From positions 61,882,078-61,946,077 of the forward strand of contig CM060312.1 of assembly GCA_030674185.1 (NCBI GenBank): a stretch of 64,000 bases of DNA, given 5' to 3'. The notes below the pieces were generated by a model that made no database searches, was not told the DNA's origin, and worked only from the letters and a program-made list of their open reading frames with translations. The stretch comes from Monoplex corrugatus. Lineage: Eukaryota; Mollusca; Gastropoda; Littorinimorpha; Ranellidae. Shown piece by piece: positions 11,001 through 24,100 of the stretch. The position numbers and the translations under genes were made by a program. Within the stretch, counting starts at the first letter, position 1. Each line of letters opens with the position of its first letter.

Positions 11001-14000
11001 TTGAAATGGAAGAGGAAGATGAAGACCTTTGTATGGCTACTCGGCACTACCAGGATGATTAGTTAACCCTTTGACTTCCACACCGTGTTCACCAGCATCC
11101 TGCATTGTCAACCTTGCTAGCAAAGCAAAAACTTAACCCTTTGACTCTCTCACCTTATGCACCAGCTTCCTGCAGGAAGCTGGTAGGTAGGATGAGGAAG
11201 TCAAAAGGTTAACCCTTTGACTCCCACACCCTGTCACCCATCATCAAAAATTCAACCCCGTGAATCTCTCACTCTATCCACCAGCTTCCTGCAGGAAGTT
11301 GGTGAATAGGGTAAGGGAGTCAAAGTGTTAAATGTTTGCTTTGCTGTCATGGTTGACAAAGCACCATGCTAGTGGATAGGCTGAGGAAGTCAAAAGGGTG
11401 AAGTTTTTGCAGTTGGTGGATAGGGTGCATGAGTCAAAGAAAAGAGATCGATACTAAACATGCTAGCTTTTATTGTGTGGGCTAGGATTAAACTTGAGAT
11501 ATCCGATCCCCTGACCACATGGCAAACTGCGGACCAAACTGCCCAACATGAGATAATCATTGTTGTTGACATGTTTAACCCTTTGACTCCCACACCCTAT
11601 CCACCAATTGCAAAAACATAACCCTTTGACTTCCACATCTTATCCACCAGCTTTCTGGGAGTCAAAGGATTAAGTTTTTGCTTGCTAGCATAGTTGACAA
11701 TGCAGATGCTGGGGACAGGGTGCAGCAGTCAAAGGATTAAGTAGGGTCCAACTAACTGGCCTGCCAGCTAACTACACTTCATGAAAAATTCTCCCTTCAC
11801 CTTCGCTCCCATATGTTATATGTTCATTTTTAAATCTTTGCCAAATGAGTAAGATTGCTTACACTTTTTTTTTCTTCTATTATGGTTTATATACATATGT
11901 ACAATATACTATGGCACAGATATGATTTAAGTGGATCGGTTTGATGATCATTTTGTAGGGGGCAAAAGACCAAGATGTCATCAACTACATGCAGTCCAAC
12001 TTCAAGCCTGATTTCACCTACGCTGATTTTGGGCCCCAGTTCACAGCAGAATTCTACAACCCCATTGAGTGGGCAGACATCTTTAACGCTTCTGGGGCCG
12101 GGTAAGTTTTGGTTAAACTTGAACTGAAAATTAATCTGGAGTTAGAATTGAAACTTGAAATAGAAATTAAGAACAATGGTATTATTTTGGAATGTGATTT
12201 GGAACTCCGTGGTATCATACTTCATAGAATTTAGGTTACATTGATTGTAAAAAAAAGTATTTTGTTGAAGGAGCTGCCTTGCAGATATTAAATCAAAACT
12301 GTATCATCTGTCATTAGAACCAGTTGCATAATTAGTTATTTCTTCTCTGGTAATATCTACTGATAATATCAACAGAGTGGTCAACGCCAGGAGCATCTTT
12401 TTTGATTATGTGTATGAATGCATTGGTGTGTGTACTTGATTTTCTTTTCCTTTTTTTTTTTCTTTTTTTCTTTTTTTTTGGGTGGGTGGGTGGGGTCCTG
12501 TTTAAGTATTGTGTATGTTCTGAAATGGTCCCATTAAAGTATTGTGTTTGTTCTGAAATTGTTATATTCTTGATATGGCTGTATGCAGTCAGCTGGGCTT
12601 TAATAAACAACAATAACAATAACTGTTAATATCACAATACAAGGCTTTTAGACAGCAGTTTTCTTGTGTATATGTGCATGAAAAGGATGCTTCAGATGCC
12701 AGTCTACCATTTTGAGAGGATTTCTACCAGCACCAGTTGTACAGTCACTGCAAATGCATGTTTCTGCTGTAGTTGTGCTGATTGCAGGTGACTAGAATCG
12801 AAAACTACATTGAGCAAAGTATCTTTCACCATGCAGCCTTTACTTAGTTTCTGGATATTAAAAAATTAGAGAAGCCATTTTTACCTCAGACTGCCATGTT
12901 GTGCACACAGCGTATGACATGAGTCTCAGTTCATCATCCTGTCATGTTGTGTTTGGTACTTAACCGTATGACTCCCACACCTGGTCCATCAACTTAAAAA
13001 ACTTAAGCCCTTTGACTCCCTCACCCCATTCACCAGCTTCCACAGTGTGGACTAGTCAGCATGCATATACAAATCCAAGAAGATGTTAATCAGAATGAAA
13101 AACAAAAACAAAACAAACAAAAAAAAGAACAAGAGCAACAACAATAACAGAACCAGTGTTCTATATTGTCTGTCACGTATCACTTCACAGCAACAACCAC
13201 AACAACAATAATGATGAAAATGTATTTTGTTGTGTCTTTTAAGGTGTTTAATGATTATAATGGAATGTTATAGTGTTGTTGTGATCTTGCAGATACATAG
13301 TGTTTGTCAGCAAACACCATGAAGGATACACTAACTGGCCCTCCAATTATTCATGGAATTGGAATTCTATGGACGTGGGACCCAACAGAGATCTTGTGGG
13401 TGAGTAGATTAAATAGACCGTATTCTACATGTATATCTTTCAGCCCCCCATGGCGATGCTGGGGGATCTTTCAGTATAAATAATAACCCCACCTTTGGGA
13501 AATTCTGTGCTAGAAATTGCCTCTTTTCTTTCACTCCCTTTTTCTCTGCCTTGTTCCTTTGCTCTCTGTCATTTCTTCCGATCGTTTTCTGCTTTGCTGG
13601 TCCATTCACCTGAATGCATTTGACAAATTCTTACATATGTGACTGGTTCTTGCGAACGGGGTCACAAGTCGCAACGTGTGAAGTGAGATACGGGCCTGAA
13701 AAGGTGGTGAGGGTCGATCTGGGTGATTTGAGATTTTTGTTCCTACACATTGTCTGACCATTAATCTATCAATTATGGCAAAGATTAAAGTGAAATTTGG
13801 GCTGAAAGAGTGTTAAAATAACATTTTAAAGTGATAACCCATCGAGAATGTGCAGATTTTTTCCGTGAAAATGCGTGTGTTTGAGCTTTAATTTAGGCCA
13901 TGAAACCGTACAGGGCCTCAGCATATCGCATACCGTTGGAATCAGCTCGCGAAATAGCTAGTATGTAGTGCAAAACCACTTTATCTATCACTTCACTAAG

Positions 14001-15036
14001 TTTGATGAAGATAGAATACTGGTTGCTAAGGAAAAAGGAGAGAATTTTGTTGTCCTTCTTTAACTCTGCTTTTCTCAAAATGGCCGTCCCATCACCCACT
14101 CCCTTTAAATTACTGTAACTCGCTCAATTTTCCAGTTAAACAGTTGAATTATACATCATTGGAAAGAGCATTTTTTCTGCTTTCCGGTGATATAAATATC
14201 TCTATACCCCCCAAAATTAACTTATGACCCCATTCGTGAGAACAGGTCACATATTTTCTCTTAGGATTGATAATTAGGTACATTGTGAAGTGCATTTTTG
14301 GCTCTAGGGAAATGAGATTTGCAGAAGCAATTTTAGGTAATTTAGGCTCATTTTTATGTATGTTTTATTGCATTCAGGTATGTTTTTCAAATCCCCTGTG
14401 TGATAAATTGGACGGAGTGGTTAACGCCAGGGGCATCTCCTTAGATTATGTGCGCAAATGCATTGATATGTGGACTTAATTGTTGTTTTCCTTTTTTTTT
14501 CTTGTTGAAGTGTTGTGTATGTTTTGAAATGGTTATAGCTTTGATATGGCTCTACACAGTTGACTGAGGTTTAACCCTATGACTCCCTCACCCCATCCAC
14601 TAGCCTTCTGCATTGTCAACAATGATAGCAAAGCAAAAATTTAACCCTTTGACTCCCTCACCTTATCCACCAGCTTCCTGCAGAAAGCTGGTGGATAGGA
14701 TGAGAGAGTCAAAAGGTTAAGTGTTTGCAGCTGGTGGATAGGGTGCAGGAGTCAAAGGGTTAAACAAGAATAACAATAACAATATCTTTCATGTTTTCAG
14801 TTTTCATGAGAATATGAGTTTCTGCTGTTAACACTAATAAGCATTACTGGCTTTATGTATTATCTAGATGACTAACATTGCAGTTGTATTGAAAGCCAGC
14901 ATATTCTTCACTAAATGGCATTGCATAGTCATTGCATATAAACCCATTCATATCAGTTTAGATGGGTGACTGAAAACAGTTTGACATGTTAAATTGACAT
15001 TGGTTGTGAAGCTGTTTTGTGTGTGTGTGTGTGTGT

Positions 15037-15105
<69 letters not shown>

Positions 15106-15116
15106 TGTGTGCGTGC

Positions 15117-15147
<31 letters not shown>

Positions 15148-15150
15148 AAA

Positions 15151-15226
<76 letters not shown>

Positions 15227-16000
15227 CTTCCTGCCCCAAAAGAAAAAGCATTAACTGGTATTTTATTAGTGTCTGTTAGGTATGTCATGTCTGACTGATG
15301 TGTCTCTTTATAAATTTGTCTTATTTTGTTCTGTTTGTTTTTGTTTAGTAACTTCTTTGCATGTTATCTAGTATCCAAAGACATAAAAAGTAAAACCATC
15401 CTCCATGCTTTTTTATTGTTTTATCTTTAGAGGATCTTCATGATTGGAATGTGCGATGTTAAAAGGTGTGTAGCATTATAATCAACCTCTTCACTGCTAA
15501 TACTTTTGTTTATAACATAGGATGAGAAATTGTCCAGAAAAAAAATGAAATATTACACATATCTATGATTTTTGTTCACTTGTATCATCAAAACTATAAA
15601 AGTACCTATAAAATGAATAAAAACAATGGACAAACATTCTTTATGTAACAAAATAATTTGTAGATATTCAATCAGGTTGTCTTGCAATCTTTCTGAAATG
15701 TCATGCTCCTTTTATTCTTGTAATATTCTCTCTCTCTCTCTCCTCTTTCTCTTTCTCTCTTTCTCTCTCTCTCTCTCTTTCTTTCTCTCCCGCTCTATCT
15801 CTCTCTTCCCTTCTTTCTCTCTCTCTCTTTATCTCTCTCTCTCCCTCACTCTCACTCTTGTCCCTCCCTTCCTCTCTGTCAGTTTCTCTCTGTATGTCTT
15901 CACATATTCCTCTCTCCCTTTCTCTCCTCCCTCTCTCTCTCTCCCCTCTCCCTCCCCACTCTCTTCCTCCCTCGCCCTCTCTCTCTTTCACACACACACA

Positions 16001-16050
<50 letters not shown>

Positions 16051-17312
16051 CATGTTTTGTTTGTTTTCTTTTCCTTTAAAATTCTTTAAACAATGTTTTT
16101 TGAATGACTCTTTTGTGTTATTGTTCTTGTTGTTTTCAATATTCTGTTGTCTGTCATGATTTCAAGTTGATAAAAATGTTTTTTTTAGAAAGAAAAGAAA
16201 CCAGAGAAAGTTTAATTTCCATTTTGTTCTAAATTCAGTTGTATTTCAAGCATGTTTTAAGTATTATCCTATCTTAACTGTCAAAACGCTGAAAAAAATT
16301 TTCTCTGTGCAGGAGAACTCGCCAAGGCCATCAGATCCAGGACCAATCTTCATTTTGGGCTGTACCATTCCCTATATGAGTGGTTTAATCCCCTCTACCT
16401 TCAGGACAAAGCAAATAACTTTTCCACTCAAGATTTTGTCAAAGTAGGTTCGGTTTGGTTGTGTGTCTTGAATATGTCCATCTTAATATTTTATTTCCAT
16501 GCAAGATTTTGTCAATGTAGTTCAGTCAGGTTGTCCATCTTGACTGTTTTCAGCTTGTCTGTCCTGACATTTTATTTGTACGCAAGATTTTGTCATGTAG
16601 GTTTGGTCAGTTTCCAAGCAAGGTATTGTCTGTGGTAGGTTTGGTCATGTTGTCTGTCTTGAATATATTCAGGTTGTCCTTCTTAACATTTTATAGATTA
16701 CATGATACTTCTTTAATCGTGTCAGTGGAAATGTGTTGCTTGGGTCAGCTGAAGTTCATTTCAATTTAACTCCATAATACAGTATTGCAGTGAAACAGAG
16801 ATTTTGGTTTATTAAAGATTAATGATATCTTAATCCCTTCTTACACCCTTTTTCTCAAGGGACACAGAAGTAGAGTACAACAGTATTTTGCTTACTATAA
16901 CAGTATCACCAGGTAACTATTCTATACAAAATGGGTCCATGTAACTGGAATGATCTTCCCTTAGCTATTTAATGGTCACATACTCTGTCTTCCTTCAAGT
17001 CTAGCTTGAAGACACACCGTTTTGTTCAGCAGTGATTTTCCTCTCTACGTGCCCACTCTTTTGTTTTACTTCTCTCCTGTCCTCCTGCTACCAGTTTGTG
17101 TGCTTTGTGCCCGGGAGGTGTGGTCATTGTTGGGTGATTGCTTTGAGAGTGATTTCTACATGTATGGTTTGATTCTTGTGTCAAGATTTGGAGCCTGTAA
17201 ATGATTTTTTTTTCAGATGTTTTCTTAACACATACATACACACGCATGTCTAAAATCACTTTAGTGAATAGACATTAAATCAAAGACCACCACACACACA
17301 CACACACACACG

Positions 17313-17343
<31 letters not shown>

Positions 17344-17408
17344 GCATGCACGCACACACACAACACACACACACAACACACACACGCACGCACGCACGCA
17401 CGCACACA

Positions 17409-17500
<92 letters not shown>

Positions 17501-18077
17501 AGCTTAGTCACCACAGAGGAAGCTTGTAAGACCAGAACAATATCTTGCATACTGGCATCCAAGACAACATTTTCAAATGTAAAAGAAGAAGGATAATGCT
17601 TTATCACGAGTTAATGTGAATTAGTAAAATGAACGTCATTAAAGATGTATTTTTTTGTTTGTTTATTCTCTGTGAATAGTTGTATATGCTTGTTCAAAGA
17701 CACTTTTTTGCCAGAATACATTTTTTGCCAAAATATACGCCTGTTTTGTCATGTGAATAACCTGAGTAATTATCTTGAGTTTGTGACATTCTGATTTCAT
17801 ATACACTGTGTTCATTTTAGAGAAAAACATTGCCTGAGCTGTATGAGTTGGTGAACACATACAAGCCTGACGTAGTGTGGAGTGATGGGGACTGGGAAGC
17901 CAAGGACACCTATTGGGAGTCTCGTGACTTCATTGCCTGGCTGTATAACTCCAGGTACGGGCTGTTTTTGTCATTGAGTTCTTGACTGTGAATGATTGTG
18001 ATGACTCGGATATTTGTGATGGTGTGTTTGTTTGTATGGAAATGTTCTGTTGTACTGTAACTATGTGTTTGGTAGAT

Positions 18078-18171
<94 letters not shown>

Positions 18172-21100
18172 TGTTTCAGTGTGCTCATTGCTCAGTTGTT
18201 AATGCTGAGTTATGAATTCCTTCAGTTCACACATTTCCCAATTGTTGCTGCATTGCTTCATTGTGCTCATTGCCCAATTGTTCTACTGAGTTATAAATCG
18301 CTTCAGTGCACTTATTGTCCAGTTATTTTTGCTGAGTTATGAATTACTTCATGCACTCATTGCCCAATTGCTGAGTAACAAATTGTGACACAACATAAAG
18401 AGAAACAGGCTAAAGTACAAAATTATCGCTTCTGAAATTTTAACTCATTGAAAACTTCAAAGTTTATGAATCACCATGCAGAAAACAGAAGTAAATTATC
18501 CATTATTTATAGTTATCTTCCTAGACATGTTTAAAATTTGAAAGCACATTTTTTAAAAGGAAAATATTAAGCTCATAATGTATTGAAAATTTAGGTTTAG
18601 AAAAATTGCCATAACACTTTAGGAAAATGGAGATGAGATGTTAAAGACTTGAAATACGGAAAAATCCAAATTCTCATGATTTTGACTGTACCCACTTATT
18701 TTTAGTTATAGGTATGGCTGGCTGTGACTTTAGCTGGGTTTTCTCATGCCGCATCACAGTTGCTTCAGTGTTCTATATGCCCAGTTGTCAGTGCATGCAT
18801 CGCTGTATTGTTTTTGTCGCTTTATGGATTGCTTTAATGTGTTGTTGTTGTGGCATGTGAAGATGTCCTATATCAGTCTGGTGTTACTGCTACTATAGAA
18901 AACAATATGTCTGTGCATGCAGCCCTGTAAAAGACACAGTAGTGACCAATGACAGGTGGGGTCAAGGAGTGATGTGTCACCATGGTGGATTTTTAACCTG
19001 CTCAGACAGGTACAATCCAGGTGAGTCGAACTTTACAGTTTTGTGTCAGTTTAGGTTTCTAAATCACTTTACTTACTGTCACAGGACAGGATTGCTAGTT
19101 GAGTGAGACAGTTTTGATTTTGGATAAATTAGGATTGTGATGACAGCAGGATTATGATTGTGATGACATCAGGATTATGATTATCAGGATTATGATTGTG
19201 ATGACAGCAGGATTATGATTGTGATGACAGCAGGATTGTGATGACAGCAGGATTATGATTGTGATGACAGCAGAATTATGATTATGATAACAGCAGGATT
19301 GTGATTGTGATGACAGCAGGATTGTGATTGTGATGACAGCAGGATTGTGATTGTGATGACAGCAGGATTGTGATTGTGATAACAGCAGGATTATGATTGT
19401 GATGACAGCAGGATTATGATTGTGATGACAGCAGGATTACATACAGTTGGGTCCAACTACAACAAAATACAAGGAATCTAGATATATGTTTGTTATAGCC
19501 CTACTTTGTAATATCTACTAGTAAGAAAACACAGTGACCTTACACACTGCTGATTATTTGCTGCCTTGCTAGTGGAGTTCCAATGTTATTCACAACATTT
19601 CTCATCTTATACTTCATCATTATGACGTTTATCAGTCAGTTTTATGGTTCAGTCATTGAAGCATCCAAAAAGAAAGCACGCACACACAGGCAGCATACAC
19701 ACATTGCTGCTTGCAATATGTCACACACAACACACATACACATTGCTGCTTGCAGTATGTCACACAAAACACACACATTACTATTTGCAGTACGTCACAC
19801 ACAACACACACACATTGCTGCTTGCAGTACATCACACACAACATACACACACATTGCTGCTTGAAGTACATCACACAGAACACACACACACATTGCTGCT
19901 TGCAGTATGTCACTCACAACATACACACATTGCTGTTTACATTACACACAGCATACACACATTGCTGTTTACATTACATCACACACATCATACACACATT
20001 GCTGTTTACATTACACACAGCATACACACATTGCTGTTTACATTACATTACACACAGCATACACACATTGCTGTTTACATTACATCACACACAGCATACA
20101 CACATTGCTGTTTACATCACACACAGCATACACACATTGCTGTTTACATTACATCACACACAGCATACACACATTGCTGTTTACATTACATCACATACAG
20201 CATACACACATTGCTGTTTACATTACATCACACACAGCATACACACATTGCTGTTTTCATCACACACAGCATACACACATTGCTGCTTACATTACATCAC
20301 ACACAGCATACACGCATTGCTGCTTACATTACATCACACACAGCATACACACATTGCTGTTTACATTACATCACACACAGCATACACACATTGCTGTTTA
20401 CATTACATCACACACAGCATACACACATTGCTGCTTACATTACATCACACACAGCATACACACATTGCTGTTTACATTACATCACACACAGCATACACAC
20501 ATTGCTGCTTACATTACATCACACACAGCATACACACATTGCTGTTTTCATCACACACAGCATACACACATTGCTGCTTACATTACATCACACATAGCAT
20601 ACACACATTGCTGTTTACATTACATCACACACAGCATACACACATTGCTGTTTACATTACATCACACACAGCATACACACATTGCTGTTTACATTACATC
20701 ACACACAGCATACACACATTGCTGTTTACATCACACACAGCATACACACATTGCTGTTTACATTACATCACACACAGCATACACACATTGCTGTTTACAT
20801 CACACACAGCATACACACATTGCTGTTTACATTACATCACACACAGCATACACACATTGCTGCTTACATTACATCACACACAGCATACACACATTGCTGT
20901 TTACATTACATCACACATAGCATACACACATTGCTGTTTACATTACATCACACACAGCATACACACATTGCTGTTTACATTACATCACACATAGCATACA
21001 CACATTGCTGTTTACATTACATCACACATAGCATACACACATTGCTGCTTACATTACATCACACACAGCATACACACATTGCTGTTTACATTACATCACA

Positions 21101-24100
21101 CACAGCATACACACATTGCTGTTTACATTACATCACACACAGCATACACACATTGCTGTTTACATTACATCACACACAGCATACACACATTGCTGTTTAC
21201 ATTACATCACACACAGCATACACACATTGCTGCTTACATTACATCACACACAGCATACACACATTGCTGTTTACATTACATCACACATAGCATACACACA
21301 TTGCTGCTTACATTACATCACACACAGCATACACACATTGCTGTTTACATTACATCACACACAGCATACACACATTGCTGTTTACATTACATCACACACA
21401 GCATACACACATTGCTGTTTACATTACATCACACATAGCATACACACATTGCTGTTTACATTACATCACACACAGCATACACACATTGCTGTTTACATTA
21501 CATCACACACAGCATACACACATTGCTGCTTGCATTACATGACACACAGCACACATATATCATCACTGCTGGTGTTACGTCACACACAGCATGCACACAT
21601 TGCTGCTGGCATTACATCACACACAGCATTGCTGCTGGCATTATGTCTCACCTGTCTCACCTGTCGGCGTCACCGGGAACAGTGTTGGCCGCTGCACATG
21701 ATGTCCTCACAAGTTGCCTCCAGCACTCTCGATCTTGGCTAAGTCTGACCACCTCCTGGAGTTTCTTGCCACTGATGTTTGTGATGTTTCTAGCAAGTGA
21801 TGCAGGTGGCCGTCCTCTGTTTCTCTTTCCTTCCACTTTACCTTGGAGGACAGTGGACATCAAGTCTGTTCTCTCATTACGGATTGCGTGTCCAACATAT
21901 TTCAGTTTCCTCCGTTGTATGAGTACTAGAAGCTTGCGTGTAGTACCCAACTCATTCAGTATGCTTTCATTTGAGCGCCTATCCGTCCATTTGACCCTCA
22001 GCAGTCTTCGGTAAAACCACAGCTCTGCTGCTTCCACTCGTCTTTCATCCTCTTTCTTCATTGTCCATGCCTCGCAGCCGTATAACATCACTGGCCAGAC
22101 AAGACATTTTAAGAGTTTTATCTTAAGGTCTGCTGTTATGCTGTGGTCTTTCCAAATATTGTTCAATTGAACCATACTGTTCTTGGCCATTCCAATTCTC
22201 ATCTTTATGTCTTTTGAGCATGTTCCATCGTGTGTCTTGACTGAACCTAAATATCTAAAGTCCTTGACATTTTCTAGAGGGACTTGGTTTAGCATGATCT
22301 GGTCCTGTCTAGTGTTATATTTGCCTGCAACATGCATAACCTTTGTCTTCTTTGAATTTAAGTCCAGCCCAGCTGCCTTTCCAACCCGGTCTACCCTGTA
22401 CAGGATCCTCCTAGAGCCTGTAATGTTGTCTGCCAGTAATCCTGTGTCATCTGCGTAGCGTAAATTTGACAGGTTTCTACCACCAATATTTACTCCCATG
22501 GCATTATGTCACACACAATAAAATACATTGCTGCTGGAGTTATGTCACACTCAGCATACATTGTTGCTGGCATTACATCATTGACATCCACAGTTTTCAA
22601 TATGCTTGAAGAAATATAGCACAGTAACTGATAGTTGTGCATTGTATGATGCTGAGCAGTTGTTCCAGTCTTGAGTACATGTTCAGCGTAGAGCAAAGCT
22701 GTATATAACAAGCTTGGCCTTTGGGAAACATCACCACGCTTGTACAAAGAGGAGTGTTTTATGCGTGATATTATATATTGTCTTGTCTTGATTTGGTATA
22801 TTAATTTAAATACACGTTCATATTCTGTCTTTGTGTTTTTCTGGTTCATATTTATTGAATGGTGGCCGTCACTTTGATTCAGATTTTTAGATTTTGTTTG
22901 AAAAGTGTGCAAGGAAAATGAAAGAAAGTGTTATTGCTGGAAATTCGTTGTAGGCAGATTCGTTATAGATGGACACCTCTGTAAGCCATGTGAACCAATT
23001 CCAGTTTGTTTTGGTGATGCATGCTATGCTACTGGTGTTAGTATTGTGAAACAAGTTTTATTTGGATGGAACATGGCACATATAGCTGTGGAAACAATGT
23101 GGAGTTTTGTTAAACATGGTGTGATATCATAGCAAGACTGTTAGGTTTAAATCTCTTTACATGCATAAAGATTATGTGACGAAAATTTTGTCTACAGGAA
23201 AACTTCTGGAACGAAAGTGGGAGAATGCCATGACATTGGATAAGACGTCCTGGGGCTTTCGACGTCAAGCAAATCTTAGTGATATTTTGACAATGGAGGA
23301 ACTCTTGGCCACATTTGTGTCCACTGTCAGGTATCTGACTGATTGGCTTAATGGCTTTTAACTGTGATCAGTATTCCCTATCTGTCAGTTTTCCATCTTT
23401 CATAGACTTCTTTCTGTTCAGTGTATAAGATACATTTTACGTTGGGCTTTTGTATTGCACTTTTTTGGATGGTTGATTGACTGGTTATTTTTAAACAGTG
23501 TGCAAAGTGTTGTTTGTTCTGGTTTTCAACAAACAAACGAAAAACAATGTCTTGTAGGTAAAGTGGTGATGGATATGAGCTTAGCACATTCCTCATAATG
23601 CTGGCCCTAAGAAAAAGTTATGGTCCGTACGTCCATAACTGACCATGACCTCAGAGAACTGATACAGCTTTTATCATATTGATTTAATCATTTCCTATGC
23701 TTATTCTGTTGTATCCTGATTTCCAGATTTGTAAACTAAAACAGAACATTTAGATACCTAATATAGTGTTTGTTTTAACTACTGAGGCATGAACAAGAAA
23801 TTTTTGTAAAGAAGCCATTTTTGATGTTACCCCTCCCCCACCATAAAGATGCACACATGATTTGGAGTCACCCCCCATCCTCTGTTTGTTTATAATAATG
23901 TTCATTACCTAGCACAGGTAAGATAGGGCGTATGACACCCTTGTTTTTTGTTGGGGGGGGGGGGGGGGGTTGATAAGAGGCTTTTGCTTCATTTTTCAAT
24001 TTGATTTTTTAAATAAGAGGCTTTTGCTTTATTTTTAGTTTGATACGTTTATATTTTACATTTACATTTATATTTTACATATACATTTATATTTTACATA

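Larger units (their letters stand above)
13440..14796 (+). repeat. R600 interspersed repeat, copy 3, carrying two insertions
   Basis: The R600 sequence (13440-13637) is interrupted by a TA-flanked DNA transposon (13638-14251) and continues to 14571. There a TTAA foldback element is inserted, and the tail resumes as TTAAACAAGAATAACAATAAC after 14760. Confidence 0.85.

Noticed and set aside
19690..21640. CRISPR-like array of 37-bp repeats
   Set aside because: The units abut without unique spacers, no cas genes are present and the genome is eukaryotic.
19644..21742. Long His/Thr-rich ORFs (up to 427 codons) in the 37-bp satellite
   Set aside because: They follow from an open 37-bp repeat read in all frames. 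There is no start context, domain or splice structure, and they lie inside a fucosidase intron.
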